Shown here one piece after another: positions 23,168 to 33,338 of a stretch of 64,000 bases of DNA. The DNA lies in the NCBI GenBank assembly GCA_964020085.1, contig OZ026597.1, forward strand, positions 7,887,310 through 7,951,309, written 5' to 3'. Both the position numbers and the translations under genes were made by a program. The notes beneath the pieces were generated by a model, which worked only from the letters and a program-made list of their open reading frames with translations, was not told the origin of the DNA and did no database searches. Position 1 is the first letter of the stretch. Each line of letters starts with the position of its first letter. Source of the stretch: Micromussa lordhowensis. Its lineage: Eukaryota > Cnidaria > Anthozoa > Scleractinia > Lobophylliidae.

Positions 23168-23414
23168 ACAATGCAGGTGGGGTGGGGTTGGGGTCTTAAA
23201 AGGTAAAGTATAGGGTTCAACTGAGGGGTGGGTCAAATCAAAACGCCCTTCTGTGAAGTGTGTGGATATTTGTTGTTAATGTACGCAACAACTTTCTACC
23301 ACTTCCCCTTCTTCAGGACTTTTTAAAAATGCAACCAAATTTGTTTGTAATCAGTTGAATCAACTCGGCCACAAAGCAAACAACTTTCTTACAGAGCAAA
23401 TCTTTAAACTTAAA

Positions 23415-23721
23415 AGTGTACATGACATGAAAAAAAATTCCTCTGAATGACGTGTTCTTTTTGGAATATATTTTTTCTTTTTCGAGATACTGACGTTTTT
23501 GTATTATGCAAATTAGGAAAGTGGTGACGTCATGAATAAAGAATACCTGTGGAAATATTGAAGCAGTGTTCTTCAAACTTGGCGTCACTTTCCTAATTTG
23601 CATAATACAAAAATGACTATCTTGAAAATGGAAAAAGATATTCCAAAGGAAAATGCCATTCTTCTGTACTTTAAAAAGGCTTTCAAATACACAGCTTTTA
23701 GTTTTCATGTCATGTACACTT
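23415..23721. mobile_element. ~307-bp MITE related to the 7936-8713 element (unit 1)
   Basis: Ends aagtgtacatgacatgaaaa inverted. The interior shares tttttggaat, gtttttgtattatg and gtgacgtcat with the TTAA element in CATSPER2 intron 9. The 131-aa minus ORF across it is a by-product of the inverted repeats. The duplicate is at 28572-28878. Confidence 0.7.
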
Positions 23722-24022
23722 CAATTTTCGTAAGCACTGCCACAAAAGTATAGGTAGGAGATGCAGTACAATGCTTGTAATAATTATTGGCACCTTCTGT
23801 TTCAAAAATGCAGCACCTTACTGCATGAATTGCTTATGTGTCCTTCGGCTTCGGCTGATAACTCTTACCTCGACCTTGATTATTCTGGATATCACAAAAA
23901 CCTCATCCAATAATTGTTTATTGTTCAGCATGCAGTTTCGCTATTTTTCCGCTTAGATTTCAACAAACTATACCCAATAAGCGTAGAAATTGTATAGGAA
24001 TTACATACGCAATATCAGGGAC

Positions 24023-25793
24023 TTTCCAAAACCTGGAACCCACTGGCATCAAGCTAGAGCTTTCACACAAAACATCTTTCCAAATTTCACCATTGTTAAT
24101 GTGGAAACACCACCGTGTTACCTGCGAAAGTTTTCACCCGATGGGCGTTATTTCGTTGCATTCTCTCTAGATCAAAGCTCTGTTGAAGTGTACGAGTTTC
24201 AAGGGCCGAGTGCCGCGGAGCAATTGCTGGCGACGGAACAGTCTGACACTGTGATAAGGAGTAGACTGTTTAGCAGTTTCTTTCGTCTAAATTCCGTTGT
24301 AACAGTGGCGCAGAATGGAGAGCATTTGAACAGAGAGTGTAGTTTATTTACAGATGATGGTCGGTATGTCATTGTTGGGTCAGCTTCTTATGTCCCAGAG
24401 GAACCTCATCCTTACTTCTTTGACATCTACAGTAACAATGAATCAGTTTCACCAAATCCCAGGTCTCCTCTTGAAGATTACACAATCCACATAGTTGACA
24501 TGAAAACTGGAATGTTGTCCGACTCAAGGACCTTCAAATGTGATAAAATTTTCCTGTCTCACAACCAGGGATTGTACTTGTTCAGAGATCTTCTTGCTGT
24601 ATTGTCTGTCCAACAGCAGGTGATACACATCTTTCAGGTGACTTCTGATGGCAGGTTTATTGATGTACGCTCTATTGGCCGATTCTGTTATGAGGATGAT
24701 GAATACATGCTGACCTCTGTCAGAAATGTTGATGCTAATGGGCAGCCGATACGACCTTATATGGAAACCTGTCTGAACGGACTAAAGCATCGCATCCTGG
24801 CACACTTATGGAGATGTGCACATAATGAAGGCAGTGCTTTAGCCATGGGTAGGTTTTATCAGCATGTAGAGCTGTTCAGAGCTCTGAGGATGTGGAAGAT
24901 GCAGCTCTTTGATAGCAGGATTTTGTTGATTAAGTATGCAAGTGAAGATGTTGTGACATTGAGGGTCCCTGATCCAAACTCACAGCCATCATTCTTCATT
25001 GTGTATGACATGGAGACAACAAAAGTCTTGGCAGTGTTTGAAAACACTTCTGAGAAGTTGCTGGAACTGTTTGAACAATTCTGTGACTCATTTCGGAATG
25101 CTATGTTGCATTCACCAGCACAGTTCACATGTTCAGCTTCAAGCAACATCTTTGCCCGACAAATTCAAAGACGATTTAAACACACCATTGTTAATGCTAA
25201 ATATGGAGGGTACACTGAAGCTGTGAAGAGGCTTCTTGCTCAGCTTCCAATCAGCTCTCAGTCTTACAGTAGCAGTCCTTATTTAGACTTGTCCCTGTTT
25301 AAGTATGATGACAAGTGGGTTTCTGTGATGGAAAGGCCTAAGGCTTGTGGAGATCATCCAATCAGGTAAAGTATTTTTTCCAGTACAATGAGGTGGATTT
25401 AGCAATGACAATGCAAGGTTCCCAACAGTGGTGTGGTTAGAATTTTAGTATTATTTGTTGTTGTTGTGATAGTTTGTAGAAATCAGATGGGGGTGATGAA
25501 CGTTTGAGTTGCTGCAAGAGATGTTGCCACCACGTAGTGCCTGCCTGGTGATGTTATTGACAAATAGTGTCTTGTCTTTTCTCTACAGGTTCTATTCAAG
25601 GGATTCAGGACTTCTTAAATTTAAAATACATGCCGGATTCTTGGGACGTCCAATTCCACCCACAGGAAAACGACTTGTGGCCTTCACATTTCACCCACTT
25701 TACCCATTTGCTATCTCAGTACAGAAAACTAATGCCGAGTATGTGGTGAATTTCCACATCAGGCATCTTACAAGTGGTGTTGAGCATACTTGA
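24023..25793 (+). pseudogene. DET1: DET1 5'-truncated tandem copy
   Basis: Exon 1 remnant 24023-25365 and exon 2 25589-25793 are identical to the complete copy. The first ~28 codons, the start ATG and the promoter are missing because the duplication begins at 18866. Upstream, the frame is open only back to TTG at 23990 with an in-frame TAG at 23984-23986 and no ATG; the first in-frame Met is at residue ~188 of the full protein. It would need splicing from another exon to be translated: the junction has a possible acceptor (aatatcag at 24010-24018). The reading frame is intact, so the copy is young or an assembly artefact. Confidence 0.85.
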
Positions 25794-26132
25794 GTTAGAA
25801 CTTGCCACTCATGAACACCAGCATCTATCTCCGCTTTTAACCTTTTGTGCTTTGAATTGATGAAGTTAGGTACCGGAAGGTCATGCAAGTTGCGCAGTCT
25901 AACTTTAGTAGTATGTTTATATAGTACTGCTGTGAATGAACATTTTATTTATTAGATTGCCCGCTTCCATATTAGTACAGACTTTTGATCCAAGGTTAGC
26001 GTGTAAAAGCCACTATTTCCCTCTTAAGAAAAAGTCAAACTGAAAAATGAGCCATATCATACTCTAATGGACAAGAAATAAAATTTAAGCATGTATAGAA
26101 AGTATTCTTCATCCTGTCCTCAAAGTTAAATT

Positions 26133-28178
26133 AGGGCCGATCTGCACTAGTGACAATTTTGTTTGTTGAAGCGAGAATGTTGCGCCACGTAATATGATCC
26201 CGACAATATTGTGACAATTTTTTATCTGCATTTGCATCGCAGACACATGCGTTTTTTGAATTACATTTGTGTTTTCAAGGTGAAATGTGAACCTGATAGT
26301 GTGACAATGGTGCTTGACCCGCGCCGCTTAATGCAAATGCTCTGATCATGGACAACTTCGAATTTACGCAACTTGTATTGATTATTTTGGCTGTTTTGCT
26401 CCTTTATTAAATCCATTTTGAAATCACTGGTTATCCTTGTAATATGATTGGTTCTCAGCGGTGCGATTTATTCACAAATCGCACTATCTTTTGCTCTAAA
26501 TCACATCTTTTTCTCAGCCAATGAAAATGGGACAGTAAAACAAAACAACCAATCAGATTTTAAGGCTTTTTAAAAGTCACCATTCACATTGCAGGAAAAT
26601 AAAAGACAAAAAAGCCATTGTTTTGTAAATTTGGCAACGTGGTTCAATAAATATTGGTCCTGACCAAAATCTTGTTCCTGTATTTAGGCTATTAAGGTAT
26701 CATGGTAGGTGGATTTTGACGAAAAAAGACATTTTATTTTTTTTTTTGCCGTTCGAATTGAGAAGACTGATAAATATTTTGCAAAAAAAAATGAGCAAAA
26801 AAGCTTTTTTACTTTTTGAGATACGGAAAGAAACTATTTTTGAATCTCATTAACCCCTGACGGCGCGATGACAAGTTCCTGTCATCGCCAATTAAAATTC
26901 ACCGCCGGTTGTCACGTGTACTGCGAATACTACAAACTGATCCGTGCCGACATCTGTCAATGCCTCATCAAATCTTCTTACATGCGGTGATTTTTAACAC
27001 CTCATCATAGAAATTGCACGAAACGTTTTTCGCCTTTTTCTCGATAAAGTAAAACTGTATCGCGGTATGGCGGGCCATCGATGGCCTCTTTTGCAGAAAG
27101 GAACGTCCGCATTGACAATATCAAACTTTAGGAGGTTGTAAAAAAAAAACCAAACCACATCTGGAAAATCGCAGACACCCTTTTTGAGGGTGATGTGTGA
27201 GAAAACATTTCCGATGTAAATCTCGCCAATCCGATAATTCACGCGCGGAAGCGAACCAATTTAAGCGAAGCAGTGTTTCTGGGGATTTCTTTTAATATCA
27301 TTTCGTCATTGTCTTTTTAGAAATTTTTAAAGATATGATTGTATTCTATAACTATTTAGCTTTCAGAAAATGTTAGGTTGATGGGGTTTTCTTTGAAAGC
27401 GTCAGCGTAAGGGCGCGATTTCCAAACACTGTCAATCCACCTACCATGATACCTTAAATTGTGCGATTTAAAAATGGATCTAATAAAGTGGTAATTGAAC
27501 TTCAGGTTGTGCAAGTTTGGTCTGAAATCATACTTGTGATTTCAAATCGAACTTGCTCTGCGTGCTCGTGCGATTTTGAAATCATGTGATGATTGCACTC
27601 CACTCAGTTCAATTACCGTTAGAAATATTTTTTCATGGCACAACACACTTCAGCTTCAAATAGCATTACTTCTTTGTTGTGTGGATCAGATGAACCGACT
27701 CCAGAACAGGGCCCTGCTGATTAAAGAATACTCCCCCAAAAATCTACACTATTGGGACCATACTGGGATGGAGTTAATGAATAAGGATGAAAGTATGGCT
27801 GCATCGGGAGTTGATTTTTGCGTCTTCATGACCGCTTCTGGAAGGGTAAAAATAACCTCCAAAGTGGAAGGGAAAATTTCTGTGTGCCATTGTGTGCTAC
27901 TTCACGCGCGACAGCATAATATCCCTTATTTTATGTTGCACTTTAATACATTTATTTGACATTCAGTTCTTATCAAAACAAAAGTTATTTTAACTTGTTT
28001 CGTCGCACATTGGTGTGCCCCAGAGGCAGGCCGATGGAACATTTGAAGTTTACTCGCTGCAGCAAAATTTTGTCGCGTTGCAAAATTATGTCCGCATTAG
28101 CGATGTGAGTTGATTGACAAATTCTGTCAATCATTGCGCCTTATCAAAATAGAATTGTCTCTAGTGCGGATCTGCCCT
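26133..28178. mobile_element. ~2-kb DNA element (unit 2 copy)
   Basis: Duplicate of 20976-23021, including the nested TTAA element at 26696-27453. It was copied with the tandem duplication rather than inserted independently. Confidence 0.65.
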
Positions 28179-28252
28179 TTATGTAGGTGTTGCCTTAGTT
28201 TGGTATGTATGTCTGCATTCAATTTTTAAGTCCTTTAAGTGCTCTTCATTTA

Positions 28253-28324
28253 GAGGCGCGGAGGCCTCGTGGTTAGTGCGCTCAAAACCGGAGCAAGCAG
28301 TCTGGGTTCTAGTCCTGGCTGGGG
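28253..28324 (+). repeat. tRNA-derived SINE head (unit 2 copy)
   Basis: Duplicate of 23096-23167 with the same A and B box words. Confidence 0.65.
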
Positions 28325-28571
28325 ACAATGCAGGTGGGGTGGGGTTGGGGTCTTAAAAGGTAAAGTATAGGGTTCAACTGAGGGGTGGGTCAAATCAAAA
28401 CGCCCTTCTGTGAAGTGTGTGGATATTTGTTGTTAATGTACGCAACAACTTTCTACCACTTCCCCTTCTTCAGGACTTTTTAAAAATGCAACCAAATTTG
28501 TTTGTAATCAGTTGAATCAACTCGGCCACAAAGCAAACAACTTTCTTACAGAGCAAATCTTTAAACTTAAA

Positions 28572-28878
28572 AGTGTACATGACATGAAAAAAAATTCCTC
28601 TGAATGACGTGTTCTTTTTGGAATATATTTTTTCTTTTTCGAGATACTGACGTTTTTGTATTATGCAAATTAGGAAAGTGGTGACGTCATGAATAAAGAA
28701 TACCTGTGGAAATATTGAAGCAGTGTTCTTCAAACTTGGCGTCACTTTCCTAATTTGCATAATACAAAAATGACTATCTTGAAAATGGAAAAAGATATTC
28801 CAAAGGAAAATGCCATTCTTCTGTACTTTAAAAAGGCTTTCAAATACACAGCTTTTAGTTTTCATGTCATGTACACTT
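28572..28878. mobile_element. ~307-bp MITE (unit 2 copy)
   Basis: Duplicate of 23415-23721. Confidence 0.7.
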
Positions 28879-29356
28879 CAATTTTCGTAAGCACTGCCAC
28901 AAAAGTATAGGTAGGAGATGCAGTACAATGCTTGTAATAATTATTGGCACCTTCTGTTTCAAAAATGCAGCACCTTACTGCATGAATTGCTTATGTGTCC
29001 TTCGGCTTCGGCTGATAACTCTTACCTCGACCTTGATTATTCTGGATATCACAAAAACCTCATCCAATAATTGTTTATTGTTCAGCATGCAGTTTCGCTA
29101 TTTTTCCGCTTAGATTTCAACAAACTATACCCAATAAGCGTAGAAATTGTATAGGAATTACATACGCAATATCAGGGACTTTCCAAAATAGGATTGTGCA
29201 AGGAACATTCCAGAAGAAAAGGGAACAACACGCCAGGGATTGATTTGTGCTGACATTTGCCTTTGAACATGCTCTCTCCTCCATCACTAATGATGGTAAC
29301 CTCACTCTTGGAAAGAAATAGCCCAACAACTTCAATGTTCTGCAATGTTATTCACC

Positions 29357-29362
29357 TTTATT
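29357..29362 (-). terminator. poly(A) signal of RPS6
   Basis: Minus-strand AATAAA 25 nt after the RPS6 stop codon, giving a very short 3' UTR as is usual for ribosomal protein genes. Confidence 0.75.
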
Positions 29363-29387
29363 GGATGTTTCAAAATTTATACAGAAC

Positions 29388-32300
29388 TCATTTTGCAATA
29401 CTCAATGACTCCCGGTGACTTGAGGAAGCACGCTTTTTCTTCAACATTTCATGACGTTTCTCCTTTGCCTCTTTAGCTCTCTTAGCCAGTAGCCTTGTGT
29501 ACTCAGCATACTCCTGCTTAGCTTTCTGTGCTCTCATTTTCTTCAGGGCCAAAATTTTACGCTTGCGCTGCAACACTAGAGGAGTGACCAGACGCTGGAT
29601 CTTGGGAGCCTTTGTCTTGGTCTTCTTGCCCTCCTTTTCTGGGAGTGTTCTCCTGATGACATACTGACGGACATCATCTTCCTTGGACAGGTTAAACATC
29701 TTCCTGATCTTGCCAACTCTCTTGGGCCCCAGACGGCGTGGCACAGTGGTGTCTGTCAACCCAGGAATGTCATTGTCACCTTTCTTGATGATGACCAGAT
29801 TCAGCACACTGAGTTGAGCATCTACAATACAGCCACGCACAGACTTGCGCTTGCGTTCACCAGTTCTACGTGGCCTGTAACAGGAGTGACCCTTGGAGAG
29901 CAGAAGACGCACACGGCCATTTGTCATGACTCCCTGTTTCATGGAGAATCCCTGTTTGTCATTTCCACCAGAGATTCTCACCACATAACCCTACAATGAC
30001 ACAAATTCAATCAGTTAGCACTGTAGTGGTTAGGTGAACAAGATAAGAGGCCCATTCTGTTGATACACCTGCAGATAGCATAAAAAGGGGCAACATCAGA
30101 CCTGAAATACAGGGAGCAAAGAAACTTTTAACTTGTACTTGTCCCCAAAAAAGCCAATGAATTTAACTTACCTTCCATTCCTCGCCAAGGCATTCAGCAC
30201 TACATTCAGCAGAAATACGCTTGTCAAAGAAGTTACGGCTGCAAAATAAATATTAGACTATGTTAATTCGTTTTTAATATTATTATTATCGTATGGTGTA
30301 TCTTTGGTTCCTGTATAGCAAATTATGAAAACTAAACTTCTGAATACACTCGAACCTGTATATAATGGCCACCCTCGGGACTTGACGAACTGGCTGCTTA
30401 ATACAGGATCACAAAAAAATACTCACTGAGTGTGGTCTAATGTCAATTGTAATGGCATAAAGAGTGAAGCATATTCAAAACAACATTTTTTGCGTAAGAA
30501 CATGGTACTGTACTTCAGTACATTGCAGACATCTGGAAAGTGTTAAGGATACTAAAAGGCTGATTATCAGCTTACAGTAGCTTATTTCTTTATAGTGATG
30601 ATGGATTGCATTTCAAACACAACAAGAAGATCTTTCAGATCTTATAACCACGCTTTTAAAATTTAACTGTTTTCTTAGCACTACAGTGGAAATGCAGTGC
30701 ACATTCCAAATTAGTCCTTGATGATTCTCTGATTACTGTAGACACTACACCACTGGATCAACACAAACTGTATTATTGCACCATCGCTCTGTTGACGAAT
30801 TCCATGACTGGGGTGTTTTAGCATGTTTAGTATTCTCTTCGAATCCAATGCTTTGATAAAACGAAAAGAAAACATATTTTACATATATATAATAAAGAAA
30901 ACAATATCCGTAATGATTTCCGTGTATTACTGTTCCAACAGCTTTTGACAATAAACATTACAGATTGCGTGATTCCAAGTAGCCGAGAGTAAGCTTGGGT
31001 CTGGTCACCGACATGACAAAAAAAAAATCATGGGTAAGCCATGAACCGCGCTTGGCCCATGGCCGCGTGGTTAATAAAATACAGTTCAAACACAACAGCA
31101 TAAAATGATATGTGGCTTAGTTTCCATTCAAGGGTGGCCACTTAATACAGGTAAAAATAACAGAGAAAGACAAACACAGGACTGCTACAGGGTAACTGCA
31201 GCCACTTGATAGAGGTGGCCGGTTAACACAGGCAACAAATACTGTGTTTGTAGCAAAAAAAATTGGGACTTTGAAACTGGCTGCTTAAGTGGCCTCTTGA
31301 TATAGGGCCATTATATACAGGTTTGACTGTATATATACAAGCTGGAAATTACACAATTAGATCTGCATAAATTTTGTAGTGACGTATACAAACAACAACC
31401 TGTGTAGACCCACAAGTAATCTTTTGCTCCACAAAGTAAATGAGTTCAATGTATATGAACTTCTTTGGCTAGTTGGGTTTTCTTGTGTTGTAATGGGAAC
31501 GTAAACCCCTCGGTTGGTGTGGTTGATCACTTTTTTCACCAGCAACAAAACTTGGTTGAAGTTTCTTGACAGCAAACCTTTCCAACCATTTTTTAAATGC
31601 AATGGTCATCCAAATTCAACAATTGACCCAAACTGAAAACAGTTGATACCAATAGAAAAAAGGCCTAAATAATAGGATGCAACTGTTACAAATGAAAATG
31701 GTTGGAGAAGTATTCCACCAGGACATTTTAACCATATGAACCTAACCCTTGTTGTGTTTGAACTGACAAGTCCCAATGGAGTGCCAGCTATCTGAGCAAC
31801 CAATTGAAACCACACACACCCATTAACTGTAAGCTGCAAGTGTCATGCATCAAAAACTACATTAGTGATTTTGAGCACCCTGGAGATCTGTTTATAGCGA
31901 AGATATCTGTTTACAAACATTGACGTCATTTTCGCTCACGCGCGCAAAATCACTGGTGCGTGTGGTTGGCAGAAGCTCTTTTCGAGCTGGTCAAATCCTT
32001 TACTCACAGACGAATTTCCAACCCGATTTTCGACAGGTGTCGATACTCGGATTTCCTTTAAACTTTAACAGTGAAGCATTATCCTGATATTCTAACTTTC
32101 CTCCAGGTTTCAGGATGAAATCCAGCATATATGTGAAGCAACAGTCGTTTGAAGTACACGAATTTTCAGCCATTTCTTTTGTTTTGATCACTTTTTGCCA
32201 ACCATAAATATTGCGTAACCGTACTCGTGACGTCACTGATATCTTCGCTATAGCAATTAATGATTATTACAACTGGGGCAGTGTGCAGAATAACACTTAC

Positions 32301-33119
32301 AGCTTTTTTTCATCATCAACTTCAATGAGCTTCTGGCACCCACTTGCTGGGAAGGAAATATTGAGCTACAAAACAAGAAATAAAAACACTTTGACACACA
32401 CCATATGGCTGACTATTCCATACACAATGATACATGTAAATACCATGACACTGATACATTGTATCACAGAGTAGGTCAACTTTGGATATGTAATGCAGCC
32501 TTTTTTAATAAACTAAACGACTTTGACTAAGAATTATAGAAATCGACAAGAATTGTAGACTCAGTCTACAACTCTTGGCCAAAAATAAATTCTCCCCCAA
32601 AGGACGGCTTAATTTTTATCAGTTGCGGTATAATAACTTGAGGTCAGTGTTTCATACAAGGTTCGACATAAGCCTAACTGGGACATATCATTACACCAAG
32701 CTAGAGATATTCTACAGTGACCTCTAGTTAACTTCGAGCACTAGTCCACATGTAACATTCATAACAAACCCAAAAACTTGAGAAGTACAAAACTGTTCTA
32801 CAATTCATCCTAGCTTCTTATTTTGTAATCCGGGGTCGTGGCACTTTCTTTGAAGTCACAGTTCGTTATAGGAAGACACTTAAGGGAACTTATTTCACCC
32901 AGCGATCTCAATACTACGGCCAAAACACCGGGCCAAACCACGGAGGTGCTATACTAGTAAATTCAATCCATCCCCAAATTCAATCTAGAAAATCTAGAGT
33001 TAAAAAAACCCATCCCTTCTTAAACAAGTTGTGAATAGAGAGACGGATAATCATTGTTTTCATTTGTGTGCACATTTCTCTACAATTATGTGCCCAATAT
33101 TATTTATTTTTACCTTCAT
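29388..33119 (-). CDS. RPS6: RPS6, 40S ribosomal protein eS6 (4 exons)
   Basis: Small-subunit ribosomal protein and the classic target of S6 kinase downstream of mTORC1. Minus-strand exons: 33114-33119 (only M-K), 32301-32365, 30172-30238, 29388-29990; all GT-AG, total 246 aa (human 249). Recognisable stretches: [104 protein letters not shown]. The C-terminus ([17 protein letters not shown]) keeps a basic stretch followed by serines, the position of the S6K sites in vertebrates. Introns 1 and 2 carry inverted-repeat elements. TUBGCP4 starts divergently 219 bp away. A pyrimidine run on the transcript at 33159-33169 looks like a 5' TOP. Confidence 0.97.
30347..31329. mobile_element. 983-bp pogo/Tigger-like MITE in RPS6 intron 2
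   Basis: Inverted ends CACTCGAACCTGTATATAAT (left) and the complement of CAGTCAAACCTGTATATAAT (right), flanked by TA at 30345-30346 and 31330-31331. Internal copies of 'gtggcc..ttaa(t/c)acagg' occur near 30370-30400 and 31135-31230. TA duplication and the CAGT..AACC start resemble Tigger/pogo elements; no transposase is seen. A remnant of the same family appears at 50930-51080. Confidence 0.75.
31893..32252. mobile_element. ~360-bp MITE in RPS6 intron 2
   Basis: Inverted ends tatagcgaagatatc (left) and gatatcttcgctata (right), each followed inward by a tgacgtca/gtgacgtca word. The target duplication is probably TA. It lies about 48 nt from RPS6 exon 2. Confidence 0.7.
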
Positions 33120-33338
33120 CGTTCGTCTTCTCTGTAACGAGAAGCGCAATAGAAGCGACGGAAAGAGAGTGAACGAGGAGGTCCAGCTGCATTATGGGGA
33201 CTCAACTCAAGGGACTGGACATCACGCATGCGCTTATGCACTGTATAAAAGAAGATGGCGGAGTCGATTACATGGCGGACATGTACATCCGACATCATAT
33301 CGGTTATTCGCGATTTCTTTTCTGAAGACTTGTAAAAT
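33120..33338. promoter_or_regulatory. bidirectional promoter between RPS6 and TUBGCP4
   Basis: 219 bp between divergent start codons. On the RPS6 strand the leader contains CTCTCTTTCC (33159-33169), a 5'-TOP-like start expected for a ribosomal protein mRNA. A TATA-like tgtataaaag (about 33242-33251) followed by aagatggcgg points toward TUBGCP4. Confidence 0.65.

Larger units (their letters stand above)
18866..24022 (+). repeat. tandem duplication unit 1 (5157 bp)
   Basis: Starts at TTTCCAAAA (18866-18874) inside DET1 codon ~28. It contains the rest of DET1 and ~3.4 kb of downstream transposon-rich DNA. Every matching segment I compared in unit 2 (coding, intron and noncoding) is identical at an offset of exactly 5157. 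TTTCCAAAA recurs at 24023 and 29180, which marks the breakpoints. Confidence 0.95.
24023..29179 (+). repeat. tandem duplication unit 2 (5157 bp)
   Basis: Direct, apparently identical copy of 18866-24022. Unit 2 ends at TTTCCAAAA 29180-29188, followed by unique DNA (taggattgtgc) leading into the RPS6 3' end. Contents: truncated DET1, 2-kb element 26133-28178, nested TTAA MITE 26696-27453, SINE head 28253-28324, MITE 28572-28878. Confidence 0.95.

Noticed and set aside
23313..23708. 131-aa minus ORF, also at 28470-28865
   Set aside because: It runs through the inverted repeats of a MITE; identical copy only due to the tandem duplication.
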